Counted from the stretch's first letter, positions 29,001 to 38,514 are shown. The stretch: 64,000 nt of DNA from Bacteroides propionicifaciens DSM 19291 = JCM 14649 (GCF_000375405.1 NZ_AQWS01000009.1:18993-82992); one strand, 5' to 3'. Notes: generated by a model not told the origin, from the sequence alone. Program-made: numbers and translations.

Positions 29001-29189
29001 CTCTTCCGCACTACGGCCTGGCCACTGTGTGATGATTCGAGCCCGTGTATTCGTAACATCGGGATAAGCTTCAATGGGTGTGTTGATGTAGGAAGCTATC
29101 CCTGCAACAAAAAGTATTGCCGTTAAGAATAAAATTAGAATATGATTGCGTAGGGCAAATGCAATGATATTTTGTACGAATTTATGCAT
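26091..29189 (-). CDS. heavy-metal RND efflux pump (CzcA/CusA family)
   Basis: A 1032-aa inner-membrane RND proton/metal antiporter with twelve helices and two periplasmic loops. It shows the typical N-terminus (GIASYINTPIEAYPDVTNTRARIITQWPGRSAEEVEKF) and the TM4 motif DFGLLLEGTLVIVE. In the HME family the DFGxxxDG motif marks Zn/Co/Ni/Cd pumps, whereas CusA pumps differ. Here the second Asp is Glu, so the metal choice is uncertain. The pump is encoded between the adaptor gene (4 bp gap) and the two-component genes. Confidence 0.93.
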   Translation of the reverse strand: MHKFVQNIIAFALRNHILILFLTAILFVAGIASYINTPIEAYPDVTNTRARIITQWPGRSAEEVEKFITLPIMREMNTIPRKTDVRSTSLFGLSVVTVLFEDDVDDFYAQQYASNRMQGLDLPEGADPSIEPPSGATGEIFRYVINSDLPIREVTAINEWVIERELLSVPGVADVNSFGGEEKIYEIKVNPVELANYGLSPLDVYEAVENSNINVGGDIIQKGNQAFVVRGIGLLESIDDIENILIETRGGTPIRIKQVATVGIGAKPRLGQVGLDDKDDVVQGIVVMLRGQDPGAVIKLVKEKITELNERILPEGVEVIPFLDRTTLVQTTVNTVVKNLAEGILLVSLVVFIFLFNWRTTLIVATVIPLSFLFAIIMLRIQGLPANLISMGALDFGLLLEGTLVIVEIIFVAMEKRTHELGDRFTKTSKDGLIKKSAGRVAGSIFFAQLILVVALFPIFSFQKVEGKMFSPLAFTLGYALLGSLILALTYVPVMCKLLMKKPVKDKTNFISRFFIDNLYRVSVFSSKHRKGTIVTFCVVLAICIARFMFWGTEFIPNMNEGAIYIRATLPNSINLDESVRITKEMKQKLRDFEEVDFVLTQTGRPNDGTDPTGFFNIEFHAELKPEKEWNRKIKKDDLIEEMQETLDIYPGIIFGFSQPIQDNVEEYVAGVKSSLVIKIYGNDLYQLEALADSTASAIQGIRGVKDVNVFRSIGLPELQIKLQESRMATYGVSMADAQAVIEMAIGGKAATQFYEGERIFDVQLRFQKEYRTDEEQIGNILIPTMEGQYVPLKEIADISFITGPTFIYRDGSSRYIGVGFSIRDRDLGSTISEAQAAVEEKVNLNPENKMVWAGEFESQQRATDQLMIIVPAVILLILFLLYMNFGTVKDTLIAASTIPYAIIGGFLSLWVTGTVFGISAGIGFIILFGVTSIDSILLITLMKSKMQRSHNLREAIDEAVRERLRPVLMIALMGSMGLLPAALSNSMGSEVQKPLAIMIVGGIVISMVLSFTVLPQVFYYAYRGDKRLKEK

Positions 29190-29193
29190 AAGG

Positions 29194-30279
29194 CTAGATT
29201 CCTTTAAGACTTGAATAAATTAATAATTGGTTATTGGTAACAACCAAATCTCCCTCTTTTAGACCAGAGGCTATATAAGATATTTTATCGTGATGACCTT
29301 GCAAGGTTACTGGTTGGTATTCAAACTGTCCTTCCGATTTTTCGATAACTACAAAGTATTGATTATGATCAAAGATTAGTGCTTCGGAGGGAATTGCAAC
29401 ACATTTTGCTGCATTAAGCTCTTTTACCTTAACTACCACAGCCATTTCTGGTTTGAATTTCAGGTCCGGATTCTTCATCACAATACGAGCTTTTAATACC
29501 TTTTCTTCAGCATCAAAGACCTGTGGAATAGAGCTAATCTTACCATAGAATACTTCACCAGGGTAGGACAGTGAAGTGATTTCAACCTCCATGCCTTCGC
29601 GTACAAACTTTAGGTTGCTTGCATAGACATTGGCAATCACCCAAACGCTACTTAGATCGGCAATGGTAAAGAGAGGATCGCTTCCTTCAGATAATGTATT
29701 TCCTGATGAGGCATTTTTTTCTATTACATAGCCCGTTAGTGGAGATTTTACAGAGAAGGTTCCATCTGCATTTTGCACACCATATACTGCAATATCAGTT
29801 TTTGTTTTATGGAGTTCTGCTTGTGCTTGTTGCAACTTTCCTTCAGCTTCAAATAATTCACTCTCCGAGAACATGCCATCTTCGTACATGCTTTGCGCTG
29901 TTTTTAATTCACGTTGAGCAATACGCACCTCAGTCTCTTGTGATAACTTTTCCGACAATAAAGAACTTAACTCCGTACTACGAATCTTAAGCATATCTTG
30001 ACCCTTAACTACCTTATCGCCTAAAGAGAAATAAGTGCGGTCGATGACTCCATTTATTATTGGTGTATAGCTTACTGTCTTTTCGGGATCTGAACTAACT
30101 TTCCCTGCTAAAATTAGTTCCTGATCCTGATTACTAAGTTCGGCACGTACGGTTTGCACACGCTCTAAAAATGCAGTTTGACCTTTTTGCGTGGATTGCG
30201 CTTTGTTATCCTTATTGCTTGAACAGGCCAATAATAAAAAAGGCATGAGTACGAGTGTAATTATATTCTTATTCTTCAT
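29194..30279 (-). CDS. RND periplasmic adaptor lipoprotein
   Basis: A 361-aa membrane-fusion protein with a lipoprotein signal (LLLACSSNKDN; Cys near residue 19). The order is barrel-sandwich, coiled-coil hairpin, second half of barrel-sandwich (SPLTGYVIEKNASSGNTLSEG), beta-barrel (VWVIANVYASNLKFVREGMEVEI), then membrane-proximal domain. This is the CusB/CzcB arrangement that links the RND pump to the outer-membrane channel. It overlaps the TolC-type gene by 4 bp and precedes the pump gene by 4 bp. Confidence 0.92.
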   Translation of the reverse strand: MKNKNIITLVLMPFLLLACSSNKDNKAQSTQKGQTAFLERVQTVRAELSNQDQELILAGKVSSDPEKTVSYTPIINGVIDRTYFSLGDKVVKGQDMLKIRSTELSSLLSEKLSQETEVRIAQRELKTAQSMYEDGMFSESELFEAEGKLQQAQAELHKTKTDIAVYGVQNADGTFSVKSPLTGYVIEKNASSGNTLSEGSDPLFTIADLSSVWVIANVYASNLKFVREGMEVEITSLSYPGEVFYGKISSIPQVFDAEEKVLKARIVMKNPDLKFKPEMAVVVKVKELNAAKCVAIPSEALIFDHNQYFVVIEKSEGQFEYQPVTLQGHHDKISYIASGLKEGDLVVTNNQLLIYSSLKGI

Positions 30280-31571
30280 AATGCTAAGTTTAAATCTTTA
30301 CCAATTCTATATTGTAGTTCCTCGAACTGAATTTGCATGTTTTTTTGAGCTTCGAGCACAGTCTGCTTTGTGCTTTGATATGACTCAACGAAATCTATAT
30401 ACTCGAGCATGCTAATGTTTCGGTTAAGCAAGTTTTTTGAGTAGGCTTCGAGCATATCGTCAAGCTCTGTTATAAAATCGTTTGCACACACCTTGTCATG
30501 AAAGTTATAGGCTTGTAGGTAGTTATTATAGGCCTCTACCACTTCGTGTTGTGCCTCATTGATTTGTTGACGTTCCAAATACTGACTCTGGGTTTGAGTG
30601 ATTCGAGCAGCTTTAATCCCTCCTTGATTTCTATTAAATACTGGCAAGTCGATACTTACCCCGAATCCGATAAAATCTTTCCAAATCCCACCGAATCGGT
30701 CATAATTGGCGCTGACGGTTACATCTGGAGCACGTTGAGACTTCTCGTAGGCTAACGATTTGTCGGCAAGTTTAGTTTGAAGCCTACTAAGCTTTACATC
30801 CGCTTTGTGGTCGATGGTTTGTAGTAGTAAAACAGGTAGCGACAACGCATCGGGTTCTACGAGCCTACTTTGCTTCCCAACTATTTTAATATTTACAAGT
30901 GGGTCGATCGATAGTAAGGCTTTCAGTGTTTTAATCTGCTCGTTAAGATCGACTTTTGTTTCGTTACTTTCATTTTCAACTTCTAGTAAAGAAGATTGTA
31001 GCCTGAAAAGTTCAGCTTTTGCAATATTGCCTTTTTGTACTTGTCTCTTGTACGACTCAACCAATTTATTAATGGCCTCTTCTTGCTTGTCAAGTACTAC
31101 CAAATAGTTTTGAAGATAGCTGATTTCACTAATTGATTTGCGTAGCTCTAGTTTCAGACCTTGAAGTACTACTTCGAACTCCTGGATGGCAATTTCTTTT
31201 GATACTCTTTCTCTGGCAACAAGTTTACCTCTCTTATTGGCTGTTTGGATAAGCTGGCTTAGCTCAACCGAAAACTGTGTGTTTCGGCCAAACGACCCAA
31301 AGAGTGGGGGGAACGATTCGCCATCGCGTTGACTCTTTGTACTCCAAAGGTTTACATCAGAAATCTCCAAAGTAGGATTTTTCCAAAGTTTGGCTTGTAC
31401 GATTTCAGCATCCGCAAGGCTGATATTCATTCTCTCAGCAATAAGCTGAAGATTTTGTTGTAAGAAAATGGCTTCGATTTCTGCCGAAGTAAATCTGTAG
31501 GTGTTTTCGTCTTGGGCGAATGCACCAAAGCACATGAATATGCTGATTAGAAAGAAGATAGGTTTCTTCAT
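30276..31571 (-). CDS. TolC-family outer-membrane channel of metal RND system
   Basis: A 431-aa outer-membrane factor. A signal peptide (MKKPIFFLISIFMCFGAFA) is followed by the two TolC repeats, with VELSQLIQTANKRGKLVARERV in the first. It is the first gene of the five-gene metal operon and provides the exit duct for the RND pump. It belongs to a different TolC subgroup from the one at 11196-12449, since the two share little sequence beyond the fold. Confidence 0.9.
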   Translation of the reverse strand: MKKPIFFLISIFMCFGAFAQDENTYRFTSAEIEAIFLQQNLQLIAERMNISLADAEIVQAKLWKNPTLEISDVNLWSTKSQRDGESFPPLFGSFGRNTQFSVELSQLIQTANKRGKLVARERVSKEIAIQEFEVVLQGLKLELRKSISEISYLQNYLVVLDKQEEAINKLVESYKRQVQKGNIAKAELFRLQSSLLEVENESNETKVDLNEQIKTLKALLSIDPLVNIKIVGKQSRLVEPDALSLPVLLLQTIDHKADVKLSRLQTKLADKSLAYEKSQRAPDVTVSANYDRFGGIWKDFIGFGVSIDLPVFNRNQGGIKAARITQTQSQYLERQQINEAQHEVVEAYNNYLQAYNFHDKVCANDFITELDDMLEAYSKNLLNRNISMLEYIDFVESYQSTKQTVLEAQKNMQIQFEELQYRIGKDLNLAL

Positions 31572-31596
31572 ATTTGCATCATTAGGTTTCTTCTGA

Positions 31597-31604
31597 CAAA
31601 TATA
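31597..31604 (-). promoter_or_regulatory. candidate -7 box for the metal RND operon
   Basis: CAAATATA on the plus strand reads TATATTTG on the minus strand, a match to TAnnTTTG. It lies 26 bp before the TolC-type start. No clear -33 was located. Confidence 0.5.
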
Positions 31605-31879
31605 AAGTCCTAAGATTAGATCTATTTTGGAACAACATTAAAAGTAGATTAGAATCTAAACCTTTAACACTTAGGGGGAAGTGTGTCTCTGAATTGAAAT
31701 ACGAAGGGTTGTAATTTAATAAAATATCATATATGAGGTGATTTCTCTATAGTTAATATTTCTAAGTTCTAAAGTTTTTATTAAGCCTTCTGATTAGAGT
31801 TGCTTGGGTTAGAATTTAAAACCAAGGGGTGGTTTAGTATCTACGAGTTACCCCATAGGTTGTTGCGAGTAAGTGGTTG

Positions 31880-31932
31880 TAAAATAGTAAAGGCTTGAGC
31901 AATTAAAAAAAGCTCAAGCCTTTACTGTTTTA
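31880..31932. terminator. long stem-loop terminator after proA
   Basis: A stem of about 15 perfect base pairs (31886-31900 AGTAAAGGCTTGAGC with 31912-31926), extendable outward by five to seven A-T pairs. The loop region has an A-run, which reads as a U-run on the minus strand. It lies 44 bp beyond the proA stop. The rest of the 404-bp gene-free stretch 31572-31975 is AT-rich and, apart from the RND promoter, shows nothing else. Confidence 0.85.
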
Positions 31933-31975
31933 TTTATTAGTCTGATCAAAAAAGATCGAGATATGTTAGTCTTAG

Positions 31976-33223
31976 TTAAGAGTTGCGGACTTGTCCGTTA
32001 CCTTGAATGATCCATTTGTAACTGCATATTTCAGCCAGAGCCATAGGACCTCTAGCATGCATTTTTTGAGTGCTAATACCAATCTCAGCACCTAGTCCGA
32101 ATTGTGCACCATCTGTAAAGGCTGTCGAAGCATTTACATAAACGCAAGCAGCATCAACTACGGTCTCAAATAAGTCTGCTACTTTTGTGTCAGTTGTTAT
32201 AACCGCTTCACTATGCTTAGAGCCGTTAGCTGAGATATGCTCAATGGCTTGGTTCACTGAAGTTACGGTTTTGATAGACATTTTGTAATCAAGAAACTCA
32301 GTTCCAAAACTCTCGTGATTAGCATGATGTAGCAAAGTAGTGGGATAGTGGTTTTCTAAAGCCTTATAAGCATTGGGGTCAGCCCATATCTCTACTTGTT
32401 TAGTTGCCAAATCTTCGCAAAGATAAGAGAGATCTTCAAGTCTCGAACTATCTATAATTAGGCAGTCTAAAGCATTGCAGACGCTAACTCTTCGTGTTTT
32501 AGCATTTGTGATGATATTTTTTGCCATTAGTTTATCGCCAGTTGTATGAAGGTAGGTATGGCATACTCCTGCTCCTGTTTCTATCACAGGTATGCGGCTA
32601 TTCTCTCTAACATATTGAATAAGGTTAGTTCCACCTCGAGGAATAATCAAATCGACATATCCTTGAGCGTTTAGTAGCTGATGCGTATATTCTCTATCGT
32701 TTGGCAATAGTGTGCAGACATCGGGATTAATGTTTTTACTGACTAAAACTTCACGTATGATCTCTACGATTGCCTGATTTGAATGAGCAGCATCTGATCC
32801 GCCTTTGAGAATGCAAGCATTCCCTGATTTAAAGCAGAGTGAGAATACATCGAAACAAACATTGGGGCGTGCTTCAAAAATGACTCCAATCACGCCAAAG
32901 GGAACAGATTTTTTAATTAAACGTAAGCCGTTGTCAAGAGTGCGGTCGTCTAACACGTTGCCGAGTGGATTGGGGAGGGTTGCTACATGACGAATATCAT
33001 CCACGATACCCTCTAATCGCTCTTTTGTTAGCTTTAGGCGATCGTACTTTGGATTACTGATGTCCATTAGTGCTAAATCTTTCTCATTAGCAGAGATAAT
33101 TTCATCAAATCTCTTTTCTGTTTCTTGGGCTAGTGCAAGTAAAACTTCATTAATCTGAGTTGAGTTGAGTAGTATTAACTCTTGTGAAGCTTTTTGAGTT
33201 TTTTTGAATATTGTAGTTTCCAT
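31976..33223 (-). CDS. proA: glutamate-5-semialdehyde dehydrogenase
   Basis: A 415-aa NADPH-dependent enzyme that makes glutamate-5-semialdehyde from gamma-glutamyl phosphate in proline synthesis. Family marks are [49 protein letters not shown] and the catalytic Cys in [13 protein letters not shown] (near residue 250). It is directly downstream of proB with 2 bp between them, the classical proBA operon order. A strong terminator follows. Confidence 0.97.
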   Translation of the reverse strand: METTIFKKTQKASQELILLNSTQINEVLLALAQETEKRFDEIISANEKDLALMDISNPKYDRLKLTKERLEGIVDDIRHVATLPNPLGNVLDDRTLDNGLRLIKKSVPFGVIGVIFEARPNVCFDVFSLCFKSGNACILKGGSDAAHSNQAIVEIIREVLVSKNINPDVCTLLPNDREYTHQLLNAQGYVDLIIPRGGTNLIQYVRENSRIPVIETGAGVCHTYLHTTGDKLMAKNIITNAKTRRVSVCNALDCLIIDSSRLEDLSYLCEDLATKQVEIWADPNAYKALENHYPTTLLHHANHESFGTEFLDYKMSIKTVTSVNQAIEHISANGSKHSEAVITTDTKVADLFETVVDAACVYVNASTAFTDGAQFGLGAEIGISTQKMHARGPMALAEICSYKWIIQGNGQVRNS

Positions 33224-33225
33224 AA

Positions 33226-34317
33226 TTAGTCTATGAATAAGTAGTCGTAATGAATCACTGGCTTAACGTTGCTTTGGCCTATAAGCTTTTCAACCTCTTC
33301 GCTTGAGAACGCAGTACAGCCGACACCTATTTGCTGGCCATTATTGTCGATGAGTTTTACAATATCATCAGCTTCGAATGCACCTTCGATATGGGTAATC
33401 CCAACGGGTAGCAAACTAACTGCACCTTTGCCTGTTAGGGCTTCACGTGCACCTTGGTTGATGTGGACCTCACCTTTAGCGAAGCTTTCGGAGTGTGCAA
33501 TCCATTTCTTAACGTTTGAAACACTTTTTGTTGAAGCAGTAAAGCGAGTACAGATAGTATCGGGGTTATTGACCAAATCAAGTAATATGTTTTCTTTCTT
33601 TCCATTAGCAATCACTACTTCAACACCCTCTTCAGCAATCTTTCGGGCAATATTGTATTTGGTTTGCATCCCGCCACGACCAGCGCTTGACTTGGTAGTT
33701 TGGATGTACTCCTCTATATTGTCTTTAGTTGTATCAATCTCTTTAATTACTTGTGATTTTTTATCGTTTGGGTTTCCGTTGTATATTCCGTCGATATTAC
33801 TCAAGATAATCAAGCTTTTGCAATTCATCATTGTGGCAACCAAACCTGACAACTCATCGTTATCGGTGAACATCAGTTCATTAACAGAAATGGTGTCGTT
33901 TTCGTTGACAATGGGTATAATTCCATTCTCAAGCATCACGGTCATGCAGTTGCGTTGATTTAGGTAGTGCCTGCGTGTGGCAAAGTTTTCTTTGGTCGCT
34001 AAAACTTGTCCACAAGTTAAATCGTGGTTGTCGAACAATGTATAATATTGATTAATTAGACGTACCTGGCCCACAGCTGAATAAAGTTGACGAGCCGATA
34101 CTAAGTCAAGTTTACCTTTGGGTTTTATCATTGACTTTCCTGCTGCGACAGCTCCCGAAGAGACTAAAATAATCTCATAACCTTGTTTGCGCAACTCGCT
34201 GATTTGATCAACGAGTGCGGATATTCGAGTAATGTCTAGTGAACCGTCTTTGCGGCTAAGTACATTACTACCAACTTTTATGATAATTCGACCTTGGTCT
34301 TTGTTTTTTGCTTTCAT
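33226..34317 (-). CDS. proB: glutamate 5-kinase
   Basis: A 363-aa amino-acid kinase that phosphorylates glutamate in the first step of proline synthesis. The N-terminal kinase half has [18 protein letters not shown] and the AAK core ([33 protein letters not shown]). The C-terminal ~90 residues form the PUA domain ([26 protein letters not shown]) found in long ProB forms and involved in proline feedback. It is the first gene of proBA. A minus-strand -7 box TATTTTTG (34347-34354) lies 30 bp upstream. Confidence 0.97.
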   Translation of the reverse strand: MKAKNKDQGRIIIKVGSNVLSRKDGSLDITRISALVDQISELRKQGYEIILVSSGAVAAGKSMIKPKGKLDLVSARQLYSAVGQVRLINQYYTLFDNHDLTCGQVLATKENFATRRHYLNQRNCMTVMLENGIIPIVNENDTISVNELMFTDNDELSGLVATMMNCKSLIILSNIDGIYNGNPNDKKSQVIKEIDTTKDNIEEYIQTTKSSAGRGGMQTKYNIARKIAEEGVEVVIANGKKENILLDLVNNPDTICTRFTASTKSVSNVKKWIAHSESFAKGEVHINQGAREALTGKGAVSLLPVGITHIEGAFEADDIVKLIDNNGQQIGVGCTAFSSEEVEKLIGQSNVKPVIHYDYLFID

Positions 34318-34814
34318 ATATCTGAAAATATAAATACCTATATCTACAAAAATAATAAAATATAGACGAATCTAAACAGTAACCTCTGAGATGTTGTATA
34401 ATAGTAAAATCTATTTGGTATGCTACTCTTCTTAGAACCTCATCTATCACTGAATATATAGCTTTTAATATCTTCTATTTTGTCATAATAATACCCAGTT
34501 ATGAGGTTGATTATTTTTCAGGTAGGCATTTCTTCTAGCTTTTAATTAATAAGCTAATGTTTATTATATTTAACATTAACGAGTGTGTATGGTTTGTAAT
34601 ATTATGCAATAAATTCACTAGTAATACTTAGATATTAGCTTTTCGGGGCTTGTGGGTGGTGTGTTCTCAGAATAATAATTACACATTTGATAGTTAATTT
34701 TTGTTTATAAATTGAATTTATTTTAACTACCTGTTAGCTATATCCCTTTAGAATAGGGAGGTTCACATGGAGTACATATAAATTAAACGACTAATTACTT
34801 AAACCATTCACAAA
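34318..34814. promoter_or_regulatory. divergent AT-rich intergenic region upstream of proB and the phosphoesterase gene
   Basis: A 497-bp gene-free region. On the proB side CAAAAATA (34347-34354) gives a minus-strand TATTTTTG box. On the phosphoesterase side no exact TAnnTTTG box was found. I see no convincing riboswitch, tRNA or ORF in it. The region is long for this chromosome, so a small RNA cannot be excluded. Confidence 0.4.
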
Positions 34815-36230
34815 ATGAAAAAAAACATTTTTAAACTATTTATGCTTGTATTTGCAAGTGTGTTTTTATTTAGTGCTTGTTCAGATGACGACAATAAGGT
34901 TGACACAAAAGAACCAGTTAAAAAGCCGCTCAGTTTTAAAATAGCTGTAGCATCAGATACCCATTTTTTTGATCCATCTTTAATCGTAAATGATGGTAAA
35001 GCATTTCAAGACTTTTTGAATACTGACAGAAAACTACTTGCTGAGAGTAATGCAATTTTGGATAACATGTTTGATCAAATCATAGAGAAGAAACCTGAAC
35101 TATTGATCATTCCTGGAGACTTAACAAAAGATGGTGAGAAAGTTAGTCACCTTAATTTTGCTCAGAAACTAGACAGAGTAAAAGAAGCAGGAATTAAGGT
35201 TTTGGTGATACCTGGTAACCATGATATCAACAATCCTAATGCGCATGAATTTGATGGTGATAACTCTTCTGCTGTAGATCATATTTCCCCAAGAGAATTT
35301 ATGGAAATTTACAAAGAGTTTGGTTATGATGCTGAAGCTCAAATTGAAAAAGGTCCGAAGCTTAGTTACTTATTTGAGCCACTAGAAGGACTATGGGTAA
35401 TTGGTATTGATGCATGTATCTACGAAAACAATATTGAAGAAAACTATCCTCGTACGGGTGGAAAACTTGATGAAGAGCATGTAGCTTGGATAGTCGAGAA
35501 AATTACTGAAGGTCGTGCTCAAGGTAAAGAGGTGATTGCTATGATGCATCACGGATTGGTTGAGCATTTCCCAAAACAAGGAGAAATAGCTAGTGACTAT
35601 ATAATCCCTAATTACAATACTATTGCTCCGAGATTTGCTGAAGCAGGCTTACAGTTTATTTTTACTGGGCATTCGCATGCACAAGATATTTCTTCTTTGA
35701 CCGTTGGCGATAAAGATATATACGATATTCAAACCGGATCATCGATTACCTATCCTTGTCCTTTTAGAATGGTAAACATTACTGAGGATCTCTTCTGTAT
35801 CAAAAGTCACGACATTTTGTTGAACAGTGAAATCACAAATAATAAAGAGCTTCGCGAGTTTGCTTTCGACGACATTAACGAAAGTATATTTGGAATTATT
35901 AATGTTGCTTTGAACTCTGGTGGTGATAGTTCTAGTCCTATTAATCAAATGATTGGGCCAGCTGCTGAAGTGTTAATGACCATGGACCCATCAATTCTGC
36001 AACCATTTGCTACCGAGATTTACACAAACATGTGTGGTGGTGATGAGAAAGGTGTGTTGAGTAGCTTTATTGATCCAGATACGAATGAAAAGGTTTTAAC
36101 ATACGACTACGCTAAAGCAATGCTTGAGCACACTAGTGAAAGTTTTAAACAGATATTCCCTCTTACGGATCTTATTACTAAGGATTCAGGTCCAAGTGAT
36201 AACGATTTTAAAGTTTTATTAAAGAAGTAG
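34815..36230 (+). CDS. calcineurin-like metallophosphoesterase lipoprotein
   Basis: A 471-aa protein with a lipoprotein signal (lipobox SAC, near residue 21, followed by acidic SDDDNK). It shows the full set of metal-binding motifs of the calcineurin fold: ASDTHFFD (near 47), GDLTKDG (near 101), GNHDIN (near 133), MMHHG (near 242) and GHSHAQD (near 285). The acidic residues after Cys favour surface export in Bacteroidota lipoproteins. It hydrolyses phosphate esters, but the substrate is unknown. It is monocistronic, with a terminator before the convergent EptA-type gene. Confidence 0.92.
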   Translation: MKKNIFKLFMLVFASVFLFSACSDDDNKVDTKEPVKKPLSFKIAVASDTHFFDPSLIVNDGKAFQDFLNTDRKLLAESNAILDNMFDQIIEKKPELLIIPGDLTKDGEKVSHLNFAQKLDRVKEAGIKVLVIPGNHDINNPNAHEFDGDNSSAVDHISPREFMEIYKEFGYDAEAQIEKGPKLSYLFEPLEGLWVIGIDACIYENNIEENYPRTGGKLDEEHVAWIVEKITEGRAQGKEVIAMMHHGLVEHFPKQGEIASDYIIPNYNTIAPRFAEAGLQFIFTGHSHAQDISSLTVGDKDIYDIQTGSSITYPCPFRMVNITEDLFCIKSHDILLNSEITNNKELREFAFDDINESIFGIINVALNSGGDSSSPINQMIGPAAEVLMTMDPSILQPFATEIYTNMCGGDEKGVLSSFIDPDTNEKVLTYDYAKAMLEHTSESFKQIFPLTDLITKDSGPSDNDFKVLLKK

Positions 36231-36249
36231 TTTCTCCATGAATATGTTT

Positions 36250-36287
36250 TAAGCCCCTACTCATAACCAAATATGAGTAGGGGCTTA
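36250..36287. terminator. 16-bp stem terminator between convergent genes
   Basis: TAAGCCCCTACTCATA (36250-36265) pairs perfectly with 36272-36287 and has a short loop. It lies between the phosphoesterase gene and the EptA-type gene and can stop both. Confidence 0.9.
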
Positions 36288-36312
36288 TTCGTTTTGTTCC
36301 TAGCTATACTAT

Positions 36313-38013
36313 TCAATACTTGCTTATTCTTCGCTTTAATAGCATGGCTTTATCCTCTTCTTTTAAATTGGTTTTGGTGTAGTGGATTGGGTCATCATGA
36401 TCATCCAAGTACATTCGCTCTTGGAGGGTGAAGGCTGAATTTGCTAACGATAAATCTTTCTCTAGAAATGGAGTTTCAATATTGGCAATGTCAAGTAGGG
36501 TAGGGAACACCATATTGCTGGATACAGGTTTATTTTTATTAGCCTTTACTAATTCCACTTTTTGTGTATGCGTGTTTTGGTATTTAGGAGAAAACCAAAC
36601 GATAAAGGGAATCCTTAGTTGATAGTAAGTTGGGTTAGGTGAAGCATGCAAAAAACGATTTCTTCTATCATCCATTATGTCTTCGCCGTGATCGGATAAA
36701 TAGAGCATAGCAGAGCTTTTATTACTCTGATTTAAAATAGTTGTAATTTCGTGAAGGATATGGTCTGTATATAAGATACTATTATCGTATGCATTGACCA
36801 TTCTATCCCGGTTGGCTACCTCAATAGCAGAGAAGTGGTCGGGCTGAAACTTTGCAAACTCTGATGGATATCGCTCCCCATAGTTGAAGTGAGAGCCGTA
36901 GGTGTGCACTACAATAAAAGTGGGCTTGTTTGCTGCATCTACATAGTATTTAATGCGTTCAAGCAATACCTCATCATAATGGTTTTTAGTTGATTCATTA
37001 TCTCTATAGTATTCTGTATGGTGAGCTTGATCACCAAAGTACTCTATGAATGAACTGTTCCTGGCTTGGTTGGAGAGAAAGATTGTTTCAAACCCCGCTT
37101 CATCAAAAGCTGCAAGTATTCCTTTCTGGCTATATATTTGGTCGTAATTTTGAGCAGATGCAGGCGATAATATTATTGATACACTCTTATGTGTTGTATT
37201 CGATTGAGTCAGGGCATCCCTAAAGACGATTAAATTCGAATCGTTGGATAGATTTGGGGTGGTTTGTCTTTCATAGCCGTATATTCCCCAGTTGTCTGCC
37301 CGAGAAGTCTCTCCTACAACAAGTATGTATATATCGTTTTCGGATTTACTGGCATCTCGGCTAGCCTGAAAACTGAAGTTTCCCGAAGTCTTAGAGTAAT
37401 CAATAATCTTCCCCATTTTATTAATTGCGAAACCCATATTATAGAGTACATTAATGGGGTATATATTTGTATGCAGATCAAACTCTTCTGTGTTATAGTC
37501 TTTAGATACGGGGAAGAGTGTGAATGAGACTACTGTTAGAATAAAGCCAACAATTAAATTTGTCTTCAGAAAGCTCTTCGTATAATATTTTCTTGCTCTG
37601 AACTCAGCTATGACTAAAATAATTGTAACGATATAAATTAGGCATGCGAGTATAGTAGGTGCAAGTATACTACTCAATAGTTCATTGGCTTCTGAAGCAT
37701 TGGTTGTGGTTAGGTTCAAGAACATATCGACTGCCACAACGTCTTCTTTGAATAGGCTAAAAACTACAAGTTGAAAGGCATGGAAAAAGAATAATGGGAG
37801 TAAGAATAGTTTGACTAACCCAGCTCTTTTCAAAAGTGATAGCAGAATAAGTAATACACCGATAGGAAAAAGCAGTAGTGCGACTTTTCCAGGCATGTTG
37901 TAGGGTTCAGTAAAGACCAAAAAAAGACTAGGAATCAGATTGACTGCTATAAATAAATAATATAAGGTCTTAACCCCTAGCTTTTGTACAATTCTATTTA
38001 ATGGTTTGAGCAT
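36313..38013 (-). CDS. EptA-type lipid A phosphoethanolamine transferase
   Basis: A 566-aa inner-membrane enzyme. About five N-terminal helices are followed by a periplasmic alkaline-phosphatase-fold domain. The catalytic Thr lies in VVGETSRADNWGIYGYERQTTPN (near residue 234). Zn-binding motifs include LSDHGEDIMDD (near 438) and FLHASPN. EptA/MCR-type enzymes transfer phosphoethanolamine to lipid A phosphates and reduce polymyxin binding. Whether this homologue acts on lipid A or on another glycan is not shown. It is the last chromosomal gene before the tRNA and the ICE. Confidence 0.9.
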   Translation of the reverse strand: MLKPLNRIVQKLGVKTLYYLFIAVNLIPSLFLVFTEPYNMPGKVALLLFPIGVLLILLSLLKRAGLVKLFLLPLFFFHAFQLVVFSLFKEDVVAVDMFLNLTTTNASEANELLSSILAPTILACLIYIVTIILVIAEFRARKYYTKSFLKTNLIVGFILTVVSFTLFPVSKDYNTEEFDLHTNIYPINVLYNMGFAINKMGKIIDYSKTSGNFSFQASRDASKSENDIYILVVGETSRADNWGIYGYERQTTPNLSNDSNLIVFRDALTQSNTTHKSVSIILSPASAQNYDQIYSQKGILAAFDEAGFETIFLSNQARNSSFIEYFGDQAHHTEYYRDNESTKNHYDEVLLERIKYYVDAANKPTFIVVHTYGSHFNYGERYPSEFAKFQPDHFSAIEVANRDRMVNAYDNSILYTDHILHEITTILNQSNKSSAMLYLSDHGEDIMDDRRNRFLHASPNPTYYQLRIPFIVWFSPKYQNTHTQKVELVKANKNKPVSSNMVFPTLLDIANIETPFLEKDLSLANSAFTLQERMYLDDHDDPIHYTKTNLKEEDKAMLLKRRISKY

Positions 38014-38217
38014 TGATTTCTTATTTCTGATTTGATATCTAGAAACATAAATATTAGCCTTCTTGTTTTCGGTTTTGTCAAATAATTGCTTTCTGACAGC
38101 TATTTAACTATAATAATCTATTTTGTAAAGGTTCTGATACTCTATACGTTAGTTGTAAACTGATAATTATTTCAAAAAAACCAGCTTGTAAATTATGGAT
38201 ATTGTAAATATTATTTA

Positions 38218-38225
38218 TATCTTTG
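38218..38225 (+). promoter_or_regulatory. candidate -7 box for tRNA-Ser
   Basis: TATCTTTG followed by C fits TAnnTTTG and lies 43 bp before the tRNA. A matching -33 was not clear. Confidence 0.45.
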
Positions 38226-38268
38226 CATCGCTTTCGAAAGGAAGTTCCGCACTAAGAGTGGTGCATTA

Positions 38269-38353
38269 GGAGAGATGGCAGAGTGGTCGATTGCGGCGGT
38301 CTTGAAAACCGTTGAGCTGTGAGGCTCCGGGGGTTCGAATCCCTCTCTCTCCG
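38269..38353 (+). tRNA. tRNA-Ser(UGA)
   Basis: The acceptor arms GGAGAGA (38269-38275) and TCTCTCC (38346-38352) pair fully. The anticodon loop CTTGAAA (38301-38307) carries TGA. A long variable arm typical of class II tRNA-Ser is present, and the T loop is TTCGAAT. No CCA is encoded. The conjugative element begins just behind it, as is common for tRNA-targeting integrases. Confidence 0.96.
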
Positions 38354-38411
38354 CAAATAGGCTTCAAAAGGACTTCACAAAGGTTGTCATTTTAGCCTTC
38401 AAAAATTAGCT

Positions 38412-38450
38412 AATCGTTGTAAAATCAAGGTTTTACAACGATTTTTCTTT
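38412..38450 (+). terminator. stem-loop terminator 3' of tRNA-Ser
   Basis: AATCGTTGTAAAA (38412-38424) pairs perfectly with TTTTACAACGATT (38431-38443) and is followed by T-rich DNA. It probably ends the tRNA transcript and lies at or near the chromosome/ICE junction. Confidence 0.8.
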
Positions 38451-38514
38451 GTATATACCTCCATTGCCTGACGGCATAATCCTATGTTTTGATGGTCATT
38501 TTTCGGTCAATTTC

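Noticed and set aside
33269..33958. 229-codon open frame on the plus strand
   Set aside because: It is antisense to proB, whose identity is certain, and its composition is that of a mirrored coding strand.
34318..34814. small RNA or riboswitch in the 497-bp gap before the phosphoesterase gene
   Set aside because: I saw no stable conserved hairpin pattern that would support it, only AT-rich sequence with a candidate proB promoter.
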